DNA from: Rhizobium sp. NFR07
GTDB lineage: Bacteria > Pseudomonadota > Alphaproteobacteria > Rhizobiales > Rhizobiaceae
DNA: 64,000 nucleotides
Direction: 5' to 3'
Assembly (NCBI RefSeq): GCF_900111905.1
Contig: NZ_FOKM01000007.1
Coordinates: forward strand, 248,001-312,000
This document shows positions 1 to 9,145 of this stretch, in pieces (position 1 is the first letter of the stretch; each line of letters opens with the position of its first letter). A model generated the notes under the pieces. That model saw only the letters and a list, made by a program, of their open reading frames with translations, was not told where the DNA came from and searched no databases. Both the position numbers and the translations under genes were made by a program.

Positions 1-577
1 AGGTTTCCTGGTCGAAGTCCGCCTTGGCGGCTTTCAGCAGTTGCCCGGGTGTCGGCAGATCTTTCGGATCGACGAAGCGATCGGCATTCCAGAGTTCGGA
101 GCGCATCAAGGCGCGGGCGCATTGGAAATAGGCTTCGCCAACCGTGATCACCGTCACCGTACGCGGGTGCCTGCCTTCCATTTCGAAACCGTCCAGCAAT
201 GCCGGCTCTGCCGACACAACCGCTTTCCCGTTGATGCGCATGGCGGTATTCGAGCCGGGGATCAGGAACATCAGCGCCACGCGCGGATCGCGGACGATGT
301 TGATCAGCGAATCCACCCGATTGTTGCCGCGCCAGTCAGGCAGCAGCAGCGTCTTTTCATCCCTGACGCTGACGACGCCGCCGAGATCGCCGCGCGGCGA
401 GCAGTCGAGCCCCTCGGGTCCGACGGTCGCGAGCGCCACGAACGGCGCCGTCTCGATCATCTTGCGATACTCAGCCGTCAGCGTCGTCGTCACCTTTGCG
501 ACGGACGCTTCCGACACGCCGTCGTAGATCGCCTTCAACTGCTCCACCGAGGTAATGATGCCGGACGTCTCGCTCAC
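1..577 (-). CDS. PPOX-type flavin-binding protein (3' part missing)
   Basis: Reads from a GTG at 577 and is still open at the left edge, so about 192 residues are visible and the C-terminus is missing. The protein has the pyridoxamine-5'-phosphate-oxidase-like split-barrel pattern: TAPFVALATVGPEGLDCSPR, then LLLPDWRGNNRVDSL and NIVRDPRVALMFLIPG. This matches the small FMN-dependent PPOX proteins (MSMEG_1061-like) rather than PdxH itself. The GTG overlaps the stop of the upstream antiporter gene by 4 bp (GTGA), which suggests translational coupling. The substrate cannot be read from the sequence; family members bind FMN or F420 and reduce or sequester small molecules. Confidence 0.85.
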   Translation of the reverse strand, partial: MSETSGIITSVEQLKAIYDGVSEASVAKVTTTLTAEYRKMIETAPFVALATVGPEGLDCSPRGDLGGVVSVRDEKTLLLPDWRGNNRVDSLINIVRDPRVALMFLIPGSNTAMRINGKAVVSAEPALLDGFEMEGRHPRTVTVITVGEAYFQCARALMRSELWNADRFVDPKDLPTPGQLLKAAKADFDQET

Positions 578-2397
578 GTTGCCGCCTCCTGCGCGGCGAC
601 CTGCTCTGCCGCACGCCGTTCGCGTTCGCGCCCGGTCCTTGCCGCAATAACGTCGGCCGGCTGGGAATTGCCCTTGATCAGCGAACGACCGGCATAGATG
701 CCGCCCACCTGCTCCATCGCAAAACGCTCGCGATCCGTCTCGCGGAACTCCTCGATGATCTGAGCGGCCAGCTCTTCCTCTTCCCCTAGCACCGTCAGGA
801 CCTCACTGCCGAAATTGAGCGCCGATTCGTAGGTTTCGCGGATCTGGTAATCGACGCCCGCCTTCAGGAGGTCGATTGCATGGCCGCGATCGTAGGCGCG
901 CGCCAGAACCGGGATCATCGGATATTCTTCCTTGACGATCTCGGCGATCTTGATCGCCGCTTCCTTGTCGTCGACGCAGATCAGGATCGCCTTGGCCGTC
1001 GCCGCACCGGCAGCATGAAGGATTTCAGGACGTGACCCGTCGCCGTAGAAAACCTTGAAGCCGAAATCACCGATATCGCGGATGAACTCGGCATCCCGGT
1101 CGATGATCGACAGCGTATAACCCCGCGCCAGAACCGGCTGGCTGACGATCTGGCCGAAACGGCCGAAACCGATCATCAGCACGGTATTTTCGATATTCTC
1201 TGGCTGGTTCAGCCCGCTCGTATCGACGGTCGGCTTCGGCGCCATGCGCACGTAGATCGCGACCACCAGCGGCGTGACGGCCATGGACAACACGATCGTC
1301 GCCGTGAGCACGGCGTTGGTATCGGCATCGAGGATGCCGACGGATGTGGCCGCCGCGTAGAGCACGAAGGCGAACTCGCCGCCCTGCGCCATCAGGATCG
1401 CGCGACCGAGGCTTTCCGGGTGGGGCGCGCCGAGCAGCCGCGCCACGCCGTAGATGATCAGCCCCTTGACGATCATGTAGGCGACGACCGCCAGGATGAC
1501 GTGCTGCCAGTTGGCGGCGATTACCGCGAGATCGACGGCCATGCCGACGCCAAGGAAGAAAAGCCCGAGCAGGATGCCGCGGAACGGCTCGATGTCGGCC
1601 TCGAGCTGATGCCGGAAGGACGATTCCGAAAGAAGCACACCGGCAAGGAAGGCGCCCATCGCCATCGAAAGCCCGGCGAGATCCATAAGCAGCGCCGACC
1701 CGAGCACGACAAGCAGAGCCGCCGCCGTCATCACCTCGCGCGCACCGGATGTGGCAAGAAGACGAAACAGCGGGTTGAGCAGATAGCGACCGGCAATAAC
1801 CAGCGCGACCAACGCCGCAAAACCGATACCGACCGATTGCAGCCTCTCGGACAGCGAGACCGCTCCGCCCTCGGATGCGAGCAGTGCCACGATCGCCAGC
1901 AGCGGCACGATGGCGAGGTCCTCGAACAGCAGGATCGCAACGATATGCTGGCCCTTCGGCGTGTGCAGGTGGTTGCGCTCCTGCAGCATCTGCATGACGA
2001 TCGCCGTCGAGGTCAGCACGAAGCCGGTGCCGGCAACGAAGGCCACGGGCGCCGACTGGCCGAAGGCCATGCCCACCGCCATCAACGCCACGATGCAGGC
2101 CACCACCTGCAAGGCGCCCAGACCGAAAATATCCTTGCGCATGTTCCACAGCCGCGACGGCTGCATCTCGAGCCCGATGATGAAGAGAAACATGACGACG
2201 CCGAGTTCGGCAATATGCAGGATCGCCTGCGGGTCGGAAAACAGCTTCAGCCCGAAAGGCCCGATCGCCAGGCCCGCAGCCAGATAGCCGAGTACCGATC
2301 CGAGCCCGATCCGCTTGAACAATGGCGCGGCAATGACACCCGCCCCCAGCAAGGCCACTACCTGGACCAGTTCACTTGCACCCGCTTCTGCCGCCAC
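574..2397 (-). CDS. Kef-type monovalent cation:proton antiporter (CPA2) with TrkA-N domain
   Basis: 607 residues from a GTG start preceded by a GAGGGG-type ribosome site. The first ~380 residues are a hydrophobic Na+/H+-exchanger domain with about 12 membrane segments, including the FLFIIGLEMQPSRLW element of Kef proteins and AQGGEFAFVL. A cytoplasmic RCK/TrkA-N domain starts near residue 405 with the Rossmann motif MIGFGRFGQ. The charged tail is Arg/Glu-rich. Family role: K+ efflux coupled to H+ entry, gated by nucleotide or glutathione adducts; this is a family inference. The same transcript runs on into the PPOX gene. KefB, KefC and YbaL are not separable by eye, so no symbol is given. Confidence 0.93.
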   Translation of the reverse strand: MAAEAGASELVQVVALLGAGVIAAPLFKRIGLGSVLGYLAAGLAIGPFGLKLFSDPQAILHIAELGVVMFLFIIGLEMQPSRLWNMRKDIFGLGALQVVACIVALMAVGMAFGQSAPVAFVAGTGFVLTSTAIVMQMLQERNHLHTPKGQHIVAILLFEDLAIVPLLAIVALLASEGGAVSLSERLQSVGIGFAALVALVIAGRYLLNPLFRLLATSGAREVMTAAALLVVLGSALLMDLAGLSMAMGAFLAGVLLSESSFRHQLEADIEPFRGILLGLFFLGVGMAVDLAVIAANWQHVILAVVAYMIVKGLIIYGVARLLGAPHPESLGRAILMAQGGEFAFVLYAAATSVGILDADTNAVLTATIVLSMAVTPLVVAIYVRMAPKPTVDTSGLNQPENIENTVLMIGFGRFGQIVSQPVLARGYTLSIIDRDAEFIRDIGDFGFKVFYGDGSRPEILHAAGAATAKAILICVDDKEAAIKIAEIVKEEYPMIPVLARAYDRGHAIDLLKAGVDYQIRETYESALNFGSEVLTVLGEEEELAAQIIEEFRETDRERFAMEQVGGIYAGRSLIKGNSQPADVIAARTGRERERRAAEQVAAQEAAT

Positions 2398-2458
2398 CCG
2401 TCTACCCCTCGTCTGTTCAGTTCAATTGTCGCTCGCGCCCGATAATGCGGGCAACCGC

Positions 2459-2839
2459 CTATCTCGTCCGTATGACACCATCGCGACTCAAGCCCTTCTC
2501 GGCAAGCTCGCGCTCGTATTCGGCGAACATTTCGGCGCCTTTTTCGCCGAGCTCGCGAAGATATGACCAGGTGAAGATACCGCTGTCATGGCCATCGTCG
2601 AAGGCAACACGCACGGCGTAATTGCCGGCTGGGGCCACGGCCTTGATCCCGACATTACGCTTGCCCGGAACGGTCACCTTCTGGCCCGGCCCATGCCCCT
2701 GAACCTCAGCAGATGGCGAGAGAACACGCATCGTCTCTGCCGGAATCTCGGCAGCGAAATCGTCCGAAAATGTCACCGTCAGGGTATGCCGGTCCTTGGA
2801 GACCCTGAGTTCCGTCGGCCAGGTATCGGTCATCGTCAT
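2459..2839 (-). CDS. DUF971 (gamma-butyrobetaine hydroxylase N-terminal-like) protein
   Basis: 126 residues. The start chosen is the ATG at 2839, with a second in-frame ATG two codons later. WPTELRVSKDRHTLTVTF at the N-terminus and IFTWSYLRELGE near residue 90 are the signature of the small DUF971 domain. That domain also forms the N-terminal zinc-binding part of gamma-butyrobetaine dioxygenase and occurs alone in many proteobacteria, often beside Fe-S or molybdenum-cofactor genes. Here it is divergent from moaA across 141 bp, a neighbourhood that fits. Function of the free-standing form is not settled. Confidence 0.88.
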   Translation of the reverse strand: MTMTDTWPTELRVSKDRHTLTVTFSDDFAAEIPAETMRVLSPSAEVQGHGPGQKVTVPGKRNVGIKAVAPAGNYAVRVAFDDGHDSGIFTWSYLRELGEKGAEMFAEYERELAEKGLSRDGVIRTR

Positions 2840-2980
2840 GTCTCGCTTTATAAATGATATCGGAGCATTATGGGTTTGACGTTTCTGCTGCAACCTGTTT
2901 TGGACTGCGCCGTTCGGCGGCCCAGGCCTTGACGCTGCCGTTCGGAATTCCCAACTTCCGCCCATGAGGGAGACTGCCTT

Positions 2981-4027
2981 GTGAATACGATTGCCGGACC
3001 CATCGATATCGCCAAGCCCCTGGCAGCCATGCCGGGGCCGATGATCGATCCGTTCGGCCGGGCGGTCACCTACCTGCGCGTCTCGGTGACGGATCGCTGC
3101 GATTTCCGCTGCACCTATTGCATGGCGGAAAACATGACCTTCCTGCCGAAAAAGGATCTGTTGACGCTCGAAGAACTCGACCGGCTCTGTTCGGCCTTCA
3201 TCGCCAAGGGCGTGCGCAAGTTGCGCCTCACCGGCGGCGAGCCTCTCGTGCGCAAGAACATCATGTTCCTCGTCAACAAGCTCGGCAAGCATATCGAGGC
3301 CGGCGAACTCGACGAGCTGACGCTGACGACCAATGGCTCGCAGCTCGCCCGTTATGCGCAGGAGCTGCACGACAACGGCGTCCGCCGCATCAACGTCTCG
3401 CTCGACACGCTGGACGAGGCGAAGTTCAAGCAGATCACCCGCTGGGGCGATTTCCGCAAGGTCATGGACGGCATTGATGCCGCCCAGAAGGCCGGCATCA
3501 AGATCAAGCTGAATGCGGTGGCGCTGAAGGGTTTCAACGATCTCGAAATCCCCGACATGCTCCGCTTCGCCCATGGCCGCGGCATGGACCTGACCCTCAT
3601 CGAGACGATGCCGATGGGCGAGATCGACGAGGACCGCACCGACCAGTACCTGCCGTTGTCTGAGGTCCGCGACGGTCTCGAGCAGCAGTTCACCCTTTTC
3701 GACATCCCTTACAAGACCGGTGGCCCGGCCCGCTATGTCGAGGTGAAGGAAACCGGCGGACGCCTCGGCTTCATCACGCCGATGACCCATAATTTCTGCG
3801 AGAGCTGCAACCGCGTCCGCCTCACCTGCACCGGCACGCTCTACATGTGCCTCGGCCAGAACGACGCCGCCGATCTCAGAACGGCGCTCCGCGCGTCCGA
3901 GAACGACGACTACCTGTCGTCTGCAATCGACGAGGCGATCGGTCGAAAGCCCAAGGGCCACGACTTCATCATCGACCGCAACAATCGCCCGGCCGTATCC
4001 CGTCACATGAGCGTCACCGGCGGGTGA
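2981..4027 (+). CDS. moaA: GTP 3',8-cyclase MoaA
   Basis: 348 residues, GTG start with GAGGGA seven to fourteen bases upstream; an ATG at 2964 is out because it runs into a stop. Radical-SAM enzyme that converts GTP to 3',8-cyclo-GTP, the first step of molybdenum cofactor synthesis. The N-terminal cluster motif CDFRCTYC, the LTGGEP motif, the C-terminal cluster cysteines ([15 protein letters not shown], then YMCLGQ) and the terminal Gly-Gly needed for activity are all visible. It ends convergent with thiD, overlapping it by 14 bp. mobA and mobB lie 9 kb downstream on the same strand. Confidence 0.97.
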   Translation: MNTIAGPIDIAKPLAAMPGPMIDPFGRAVTYLRVSVTDRCDFRCTYCMAENMTFLPKKDLLTLEELDRLCSAFIAKGVRKLRLTGGEPLVRKNIMFLVNKLGKHIEAGELDELTLTTNGSQLARYAQELHDNGVRRINVSLDTLDEAKFKQITRWGDFRKVMDGIDAAQKAGIKIKLNAVALKGFNDLEIPDMLRFAHGRGMDLTLIETMPMGEIDEDRTDQYLPLSEVRDGLEQQFTLFDIPYKTGGPARYVEVKETGGRLGFITPMTHNFCESCNRVRLTCTGTLYMCLGQNDAADLRTALRASENDDYLSSAIDEAIGRKPKGHDFIIDRNNRPAVSRHMSVTGG

Positions 4028-4841
4028 CACCCTCCTCGTCCCACAGTTCGACGAAGTGATGCACCGGCCCATGGCCGCTGCCGACGTCGAGCCTGTCTGC
4101 CGCGGCGATGGCTTCTGCGAGATATGCTTTTGCTATCGTCACCGCCGAAACCATTGACGCGCCTTTGGCGAGCTCGGCTGCAATCGCGCTCGACAATGTG
4201 CATCCGGTCCCATGGGTATTCCTGGTCGCGATCCGTGCTCCCTCCAGCCAGGCAAGCCCGGCAGCCTGCACCAAAACATCTGGACTGTCTTCGGTTTCGA
4301 GATGGCCGCCCTTGACCAGCACCGCCTTCGGTCCGCAACCCAGCAACCGCCTCGCCTGGTCCGCCATCTGCTCCCTCGTCACCGCTTCCGGCTCGCCAAG
4401 CAGCGCGGCCGCTTCCGGCAGATTGGGCGTCACCAGCGTCGCCAGCGGCATCAGTCGATCGATGACCGCCTGCATGGCATCCGGCGCCAGGAGCGGCGAA
4501 CCACCCTTGGCGACCATCACCGGATCCAGCACGATCGGCATGTTCTCGGCATAGGGCGCAAGCGCATCGGCAACCGCCCCAGCGATCTCCGCATTCGCGA
4601 TCATCCCGATCTTCACGGCATCGACCCGGATATCGGCAAAGACCGCCTCGATCTCGGCCCTGACGAAATCAGCCGGCAGTGTCTGGATGGCGGTCACGCC
4701 CCGCGTGTTCTGCGCCGTCAGCGCGGTCAGCGCCGCCATGCCGTAGGTGCCGCGGGCGGAGAACGCCTTGAGGTCTGCCTGGATGCCCGCGCCGCCCGAC
4801 GGATCGGAACCGGCGATGGAAAGAACGTTCCGGATCGTCAT
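4014..4841 (-). CDS. thiD: Hydroxymethylpyrimidine/phosphomethylpyrimidine kinase ThiD
   Basis: 275 residues; phosphorylates HMP and then HMP-P to HMP-PP, the pyrimidine half of thiamine. The ribokinase-fold N-terminus [20 protein letters not shown], the [11 protein letters not shown] motif and the C-terminal anion hole [15 protein letters not shown] are clear. It is the last gene of thiM-thiE-thiD; its ATG overlaps the thiE stop by 4 bp (ATGA). Its 3' end overlaps that of moaA on the other strand by 14 bp. Controlled as part of the TPP-riboswitch transcript. Confidence 0.96.
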   Translation of the reverse strand: MTIRNVLSIAGSDPSGGAGIQADLKAFSARGTYGMAALTALTAQNTRGVTAIQTLPADFVRAEIEAVFADIRVDAVKIGMIANAEIAGAVADALAPYAENMPIVLDPVMVAKGGSPLLAPDAMQAVIDRLMPLATLVTPNLPEAAALLGEPEAVTREQMADQARRLLGCGPKAVLVKGGHLETEDSPDVLVQAAGLAWLEGARIATRNTHGTGCTLSSAIAAELAKGASMVSAVTIAKAYLAEAIAAADRLDVGSGHGPVHHFVELWDEEGVTRR

Positions 4842-5473
4842 CGGCGCACCCTTTCTATTTCTTCCGCAATGGAGCGTGCAGCGGCCATCGGGTCAGGTTG
4901 TCCGCAGACGGCGGAAACGACGGCCAGTCCTTTGGCGCCGGCGGCAAACACCGGGCCGGCATGCGCACCCTTCACCCCGCCGATCGCGACGGCGGGTACC
5001 GGCGCGACGGCAACGATCCGCGCCAATCCGTCAAAGCCGATCGGCTCCTTGTGATCAGGCTTGGTCGCAGTGGCGAATACCGGCCCGATACCGACATAGT
5101 CGATCGTCGAGGGATCGACACGCCTCGCCAGTTCCTCCGTCTCGACCGACAGGCCGACGATCATTTCGGGGCCGACCCGCTGGCGCACCGTCGCCGCGGC
5201 CAGATCATCCTGCCCCACATGGATGCCGTCGGCCGCAAGCGCCACAGCAGCCTCGACATCGTCGTTGATGATGAGCGGCACGCCGGAACCGGCCAGCGCC
5301 GACTTGAGCGCGCGGCCGGTCGCAATCATCTCTTCGGTGGTGGCAAGCTTGTCGCGCAGTTGCACCATCGTAACGCCGCCGGAAACAGCCAGCCGCGCCG
5401 TCTCGACCATTCCCAGCGAGCCGCAGAGATCGCGATCGAGCACAAGATAGAGCGAAAGGTCGAAGCGCTTCAT
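4838..5473 (-). CDS. thiE: Thiamine phosphate synthase ThiE
   Basis: 211 residues, normal for the family. Couples HMP-PP with thiazole phosphate to give thiamine monophosphate. Seen: MVQLRDK near residue 35, IINDDVEAAVALAADGIHVG with the Mg-binding aspartate, VGLSVETEELA, and the phosphate-binding end PAVAIGGV. ATGA overlaps link it to thiM upstream and thiD downstream, so the three are probably translated together. Confidence 0.96.
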   Translation of the reverse strand: MKRFDLSLYLVLDRDLCGSLGMVETARLAVSGGVTMVQLRDKLATTEEMIATGRALKSALAGSGVPLIINDDVEAAVALAADGIHVGQDDLAAATVRQRVGPEMIVGLSVETEELARRVDPSTIDYVGIGPVFATATKPDHKEPIGFDGLARIVAVAPVPAVAIGGVKGAHAGPVFAAGAKGLAVVSAVCGQPDPMAAARSIAEEIERVRR

Positions 5474-6303
5474 GCCGGCACCACCCTATCGGACGCGTCC
5501 AGCTCGATAGGCGTCAGTCTAGCCAACTCGTCGAGGAACCGCACGGCAAACGAGCCTGGGCCGCCCGCGTCCTTTCCGGCCTTCTCTCCCGCAGCGGCGA
5601 AGACGGAAAGAGCCGCCAGAGTTGCATCGAATGGCTGCTCGGGAGCCGTCGCCACGAATGCTCCAACAACGCCCGTCAGCGCGCAGCCCAGCGCGGTCAC
5701 CTTCGGCATCCATGCCGAGCCGCCGATGACATGCGCCGATCGCTTTCCGTCGGTGACGAAATCGTGTTCGCCGGTAACGGCCACGACGCATCCGTGGCGC
5801 TTCGCCAGAGTGCCTGCAGCCAATTCGGCGGACGCGATGCTATCGCCGGCATCCACCCCCTGGCCGCCGGAACGCTCACCCGCAAGCGCGATGATCTCCG
5901 AGGCATTGCCGCGAATGACGGTCGGCTTCAGCGCCAGCATCTCCGCAACCGCCGCACGGCGATAGGAGGTGGCGAAATGCGCCACCGGATCCAGCACCCA
6001 TGGCTTGCCGTTCTCACCCGCCGCGCGCGCCGCCTGTTTCATCCCTGCGAGGAAATCCGGCGAGATCGTCCCGATATTGACGGTCAGCGCCGACGCGATG
6101 GCCGCGAACTCAGCGGACTCCTCGGCCGAATGCACCATGGCCGGCGACGCGCCCACCGCGAGCATCACATTCGCTGCGATATTCATCGCCACGAAATTGG
6201 TGATGTTCTGCACCAGCGGATTTTTGGCTCGCATGGCCTCAAGCAATTGTCCCGGCGTCACAGCCAGTGCGGGGTTGTTGGAATGAACGGGATCGACTTC
6301 CAT
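5470..6303 (-). CDS. thiM: Hydroxyethylthiazole kinase ThiM
   Basis: 277 residues; phosphorylates hydroxyethylthiazole for thiamine salvage. Family motifs: NPLVQNITNFVAMNIAANVM at the N-terminus, WVLDPVA, VIRGNASEI, VAVTGEHD and the catalytic cysteine in VTALGCALTG. First gene of the operon, with a TPP riboswitch 63 bp upstream. The ATG at 6303 follows GGAGG by five bases, and that GGAGG lies inside a hairpin (6307-6329), so ligand-controlled initiation is likely. With ThiM, ThiE and ThiD only, the locus is a salvage operon; the de novo thiazole genes are not in this window. Confidence 0.96.
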   Translation of the reverse strand: MEVDPVHSNNPALAVTPGQLLEAMRAKNPLVQNITNFVAMNIAANVMLAVGASPAMVHSAEESAEFAAIASALTVNIGTISPDFLAGMKQAARAAGENGKPWVLDPVAHFATSYRRAAVAEMLALKPTVIRGNASEIIALAGERSGGQGVDAGDSIASAELAAGTLAKRHGCVVAVTGEHDFVTDGKRSAHVIGGSAWMPKVTALGCALTGVVGAFVATAPEQPFDATLAALSVFAAAGEKAGKDAGGPGSFAVRFLDELARLTPIELDASDRVVPA

Positions 6304-6306
6304 ATG

Positions 6307-6329
6307 CGCCTCCTTTTCGAACGGAGGCG
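6307..6329 (-). promoter_or_regulatory. Shine-Dalgarno-sequestering hairpin in the thiM leader
   Basis: A perfect 7-bp inverted repeat (CGCCTCC / GGAGGCG) with a 9-nt loop sits directly in front of thiM. In the mRNA the 3' arm contains the GGAGG ribosome site. This is the expected expression platform for a TPP riboswitch that blocks translation when ligand is bound. Base pairing is seen; the switching role is inferred. Confidence 0.7.
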
Positions 6330-6365
6330 GACGCGGGATCCATGCGGAAACGTGAGGACCCGAAC

Positions 6366-6440
6366 GACTCCCTCCGCCAGCATGATCTGGTTCAGGTTCA
6401 AAGGGTGCTTCTCAGCCCGGCTCTCGCCGGACGCCCCTGT
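6366..6440 (-). promoter_or_regulatory. TPP (THI-box) riboswitch
   Basis: Read on the minus strand, the leader holds all the conserved THI-box parts in order: the GGGGCGTCC side, a variable stem (CCGGC...GCCGG), GGGCTGAGA, ACCCTTTGAACCTGA, and CATGCTGGCGGAGGGA. These form the pyrimidine- and pyrophosphate-binding helices of the TPP aptamer. It lies 63 bp upstream of thiM, followed by a hairpin over the thiM ribosome site, so high TPP should repress the whole thiMED operon. Edges are approximate to a few bases. Confidence 0.95.
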
Positions 6441-6756
6441 CATCTGCATGGTCTAACGGAGGATGGCGCCCGAGGCCAGCGGTTTATGCAGCCCTTCACG
6501 TCACCGATCAGAGATATATCCGCAATCCCGGTAGACGTCGCACCGCAGGGCGACCGCCCCGGCAGGTCACAGAAAGCCGCCTGGATTTCGCCGCTCACGG
6601 CGCCCCCTTCATCTCTCCGGTGAAAATGCCGTCTCCGTCCGACACAGACCTGTGACAGCCTGCGCAATGCGGACCCGGGCGAAAGGCCGCCAGCCCCTCA
6701 CCCGGTCGAACCGCTCCATAATTCCACTGTCCCTGCTCACGGCGTTTGACAAATAT
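6441..6756. other. Intergenic stretch without a recognised gene
   Basis: About 315 bp between the thiM riboswitch and the end of the broken beta-propeller gene. It should hold the thiM promoter, but no convincing -35/-10 pair stands out. The one short open frame on the minus strand (6440-6667) is Arg/Cys-rich, overlaps the aptamer and has no ribosome site, so it is not called. Confidence 0.5.
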
Positions 6757-8108
6757 CTAAGGCGCCACATCGACATGATGCACCCCATGCGGCAGAGGCA
6801 CGCGCCCGACAGGCTCGAGCCGTGGCGTTCCGTCCTTCACGACCCGAAACACGACAAGCCCCGCCCCCATCCCCGGTGCCGCATCCGGCTGTGCCTCGAA
6901 CGAGGTCGCAATCACGTGGTCACCGGTGAGGTCGAAGGTACCACCCTCCGGCAGCACAGCCTCGAAGGGCGTATCGGAAAGCTTTTCGAGCCTGCCCGTT
7001 TCCGGATCGAAAGCAAGCAGCGAGATGCCCGCCTCCCGGCTGTGACGCGGCGTGCCCGACGCAAAGCTCGTGCCGCGCATGTCGAAGGTCGCGACCAGCA
7101 GTCCGTCCGGGCTCACCGCCATGCCCTCGGCGGAAATATCCGTATCGACCGAGCCCAGCCGCTCGTGCCGAACATCCTCTGCCTCCGGGTCGGCCAGACG
7201 GATGACACTCATCGTTGAGGCCGCATTCGGAATGCGCCCGTCGAGTGTCGTGGCCGAGAAATTCCGCCCCCAGTTGGAGGTAAGGTAATGGCGGCCATCC
7301 GGCGTGAAACGCCCGACAAAGGGATCGCGACCCGTCTCGACGATATTGCCCCAGAGTTTCAATGCCGGGCCATTCTCACCATCCGCCACCTCGAAGAAAG
7401 CGACGCGATCCTGCGTGTTGATATTCGCCGCCAGATAGTGGCCGGACGGATGCCATTGGACATTGGTGGCCGTCACCCCGCCGCGCGGCCCTGATGCCGT
7501 GCCGGTCACGCCGAGTTCGGAAAGGTTGAACCGTGCCACCGGCCCGAACTTGCCGTCGCGGAACTCGACGATCTGCAGCAGGCTCTGATCCGCCGTATTG
7601 GAGACGACAGCGACGCTGCCTCCGTCCGGGCTCTCACAGCCAGTCCTTCGGGATGGATCCCGATCTCGGCCGTATCGGCAAGCTTCGGATTGGCGCTGTC
7701 GGAAAGATCGACTGCAAACAGCCGGTTGCCAGGCGGTAGCTCCTTCATCGTCGTAGCACCTTCCGGCCTCTCTCCCAGCCTTTCGGTAACGAAGGCTGTT
7801 CGCCCATCTAGCGTCAGTTCCAGTATCTCAGGCGCGGCGGTCACCGAATTGGATACGGGCAGTGTCGACTGACTCACCTTCCCGTCGGCGATGGAGAGCA
7901 CCGTCAGCACATCGCGATGCCCCGCGTCGGGCGGCGCAAGCATGCCGTCGGCATAGGTCTTGGCCACATAGTCGCCGTCGGAAATGATCGCCACCTTGCC
8001 CGCCGAGATTCCGGACAAAACATCGGCCGATTGCGCCGACGCGCAGGCAGCGCTCAAGGCCAGCGAGGCACCCAGCGCGGTCGTGAGGAAAAGATGCGAT
8101 AACGGCAT
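6757..8108 (-). pseudogene. Periplasmic beta-propeller (lactonase/YncE-like) protein, frameshifted
   Basis: Two overlapping frames (8108 to about 7634, then down to 6757) make one protein of ~449 residues if 2 nt are removed at 7631-7634. There the strand reads GTGAGAGCC where GTGAGCCCG would continue the protein as EGLAVSPDGGSVAVVSN. The N-terminus is a signal peptide (LALSAACASAQS). The rest is a repeating WD/YVTN-type propeller with blades such as GIHPEGLAV..., PFVGRFTPDGRHYLTSNW and AEGMAVSPDGLLVATFD. Likely a periplasmic substrate-binding or lactonase-like protein. As written the gene would give a 200-residue truncated product; a sequencing error at the CTCT repeat is equally possible. 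It is divergent from a LysR regulator gene. Confidence 0.8.
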
Positions 8109-8194
8109 GATCCGGCTCCTTCGATCAGTTCGGCGCGCAGGCTCCGGCGGCGTTACGCCGCCGCCTTGTCATCATCGACGATAGAGGCCACTCT

Positions 8195-8209
8195 GATTGC
8201 GATCCAATC
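8195..8209. promoter_or_regulatory. Palindrome, candidate LysR operator
   Basis: GATTG-N5-CAATC, a perfect 5-bp dyad, lies 46 bp before the LysR start and 87 bp before the divergent beta-propeller gene. Position and symmetry suit an autoregulatory LysR site. It does not fit the strict T-N11-A spacing, so this is a guess. A second dyad (GGCGGCG-TTA-CGCCGCC, 8146-8162) lies beside it. Confidence 0.35.
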
Positions 8210-8254
8210 GGAATATGACGTTCCGTGATAGGCATGTTGCATCAGGAGTTCGGG

Positions 8255-9139
8255 ATGGATATCCGCGCCATGGATTGCTTCGTCACTGTTGCCGAAGAAC
8301 TGCATTTCCACCGCGCGGCCGAGCGTCTTCATCTCACCCAGCCCTCTCTCAGCCAGCGCATCCGCGCGCTGGAGCACGAGATCGGCACAGCGTTATTCGT
8401 CCGCGATCGCCGCAGCGTGGCGCTGACACCCGCCGGTCAGGCCTTTCTCGAACCGGCACGTAGAGTGATCGACAACGCTCGCATTGCCAGGGAACAGGCG
8501 CTGCGGGCCACGCGCGGAGAGACCGGAAGGCTGCGGCTCGGCTTCACCGTCCTCGCCTTCTATGGCCTGCTGCCAGAAGCAGTGCAGGCCTTCCGCCGCC
8601 GATATCCGGATGTCGAGGTCGACTTGGTCGAAATGAATTCGCCCTCGCTGGAAACGGCATTGACCACGGGTACGATCGACCTTGCCATCCTGCATCCGCC
8701 ACTCGGTCACGCAGACCTAATGATCCACTCCCTGCCCGATGAAGAACTCACGCTGGCACTGCCCGAAAGCCATCGGCTCGCGGCTCTCGACCAGATCCCG
8801 ATCAAGGCCCTTGCTGAGGAACCGATGCTGATCGCCCCGCGTTCGGTGGGCCCGAGCATCTATGACCGGATGATCGCATTGTTCCAGTCCGAGGGCGTGA
8901 CGCCGCGCATCGTGCAGGAAGTCACCCCGATGACGACGCTTTCCGGGCTCGTCGCGGCCGGCACCGGCATCGGCTTCGTCACCCGCGGCCTGTCTCGCCA
9001 GCCTCGCCCGGGCGTCTGCTACCGCCCCGTCACGCCGACGCCGCCGTCGTTGCCGATGGCGGCGTCATGGTTGAAACCGGATCTCTCGGCCACCGGCCGC
9101 CGCTTTCTCGATGAGGTCCTGGCCCTCTACGCGCGCTAG
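8255..9139 (+). CDS. LysR-family transcriptional regulator
   Basis: 294 residues from the ATG at 8255, chosen over the GTG at 8225 because GGAG sits seven bases before it and the protein then begins in the normal family way (MDIRAMDCFVTVAEELHFHR). The winged-helix N-terminus contains AAERLHLTQPSLSQRIRALE and ALFVRDRRSVALTPAG; the rest is the type-2 periplasmic-binding-like effector domain. The likely target is the divergent beta-propeller gene, now frameshifted. The effector is unknown. Confidence 0.93.
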   Translation: MDIRAMDCFVTVAEELHFHRAAERLHLTQPSLSQRIRALEHEIGTALFVRDRRSVALTPAGQAFLEPARRVIDNARIAREQALRATRGETGRLRLGFTVLAFYGLLPEAVQAFRRRYPDVEVDLVEMNSPSLETALTTGTIDLAILHPPLGHADLMIHSLPDEELTLALPESHRLAALDQIPIKALAEEPMLIAPRSVGPSIYDRMIALFQSEGVTPRIVQEVTPMTTLSGLVAAGTGIGFVTRGLSRQPRPGVCYRPVTPTPPSLPMAASWLKPDLSATGRRFLDEVLALYAR

Positions 9140-9145
9140 AACCGG

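Noticed and set aside
6440..6667. 75-codon frame upstream of thiM
   Set aside because: Its 3' end touches the riboswitch and the product is Cys/Arg-rich noise.
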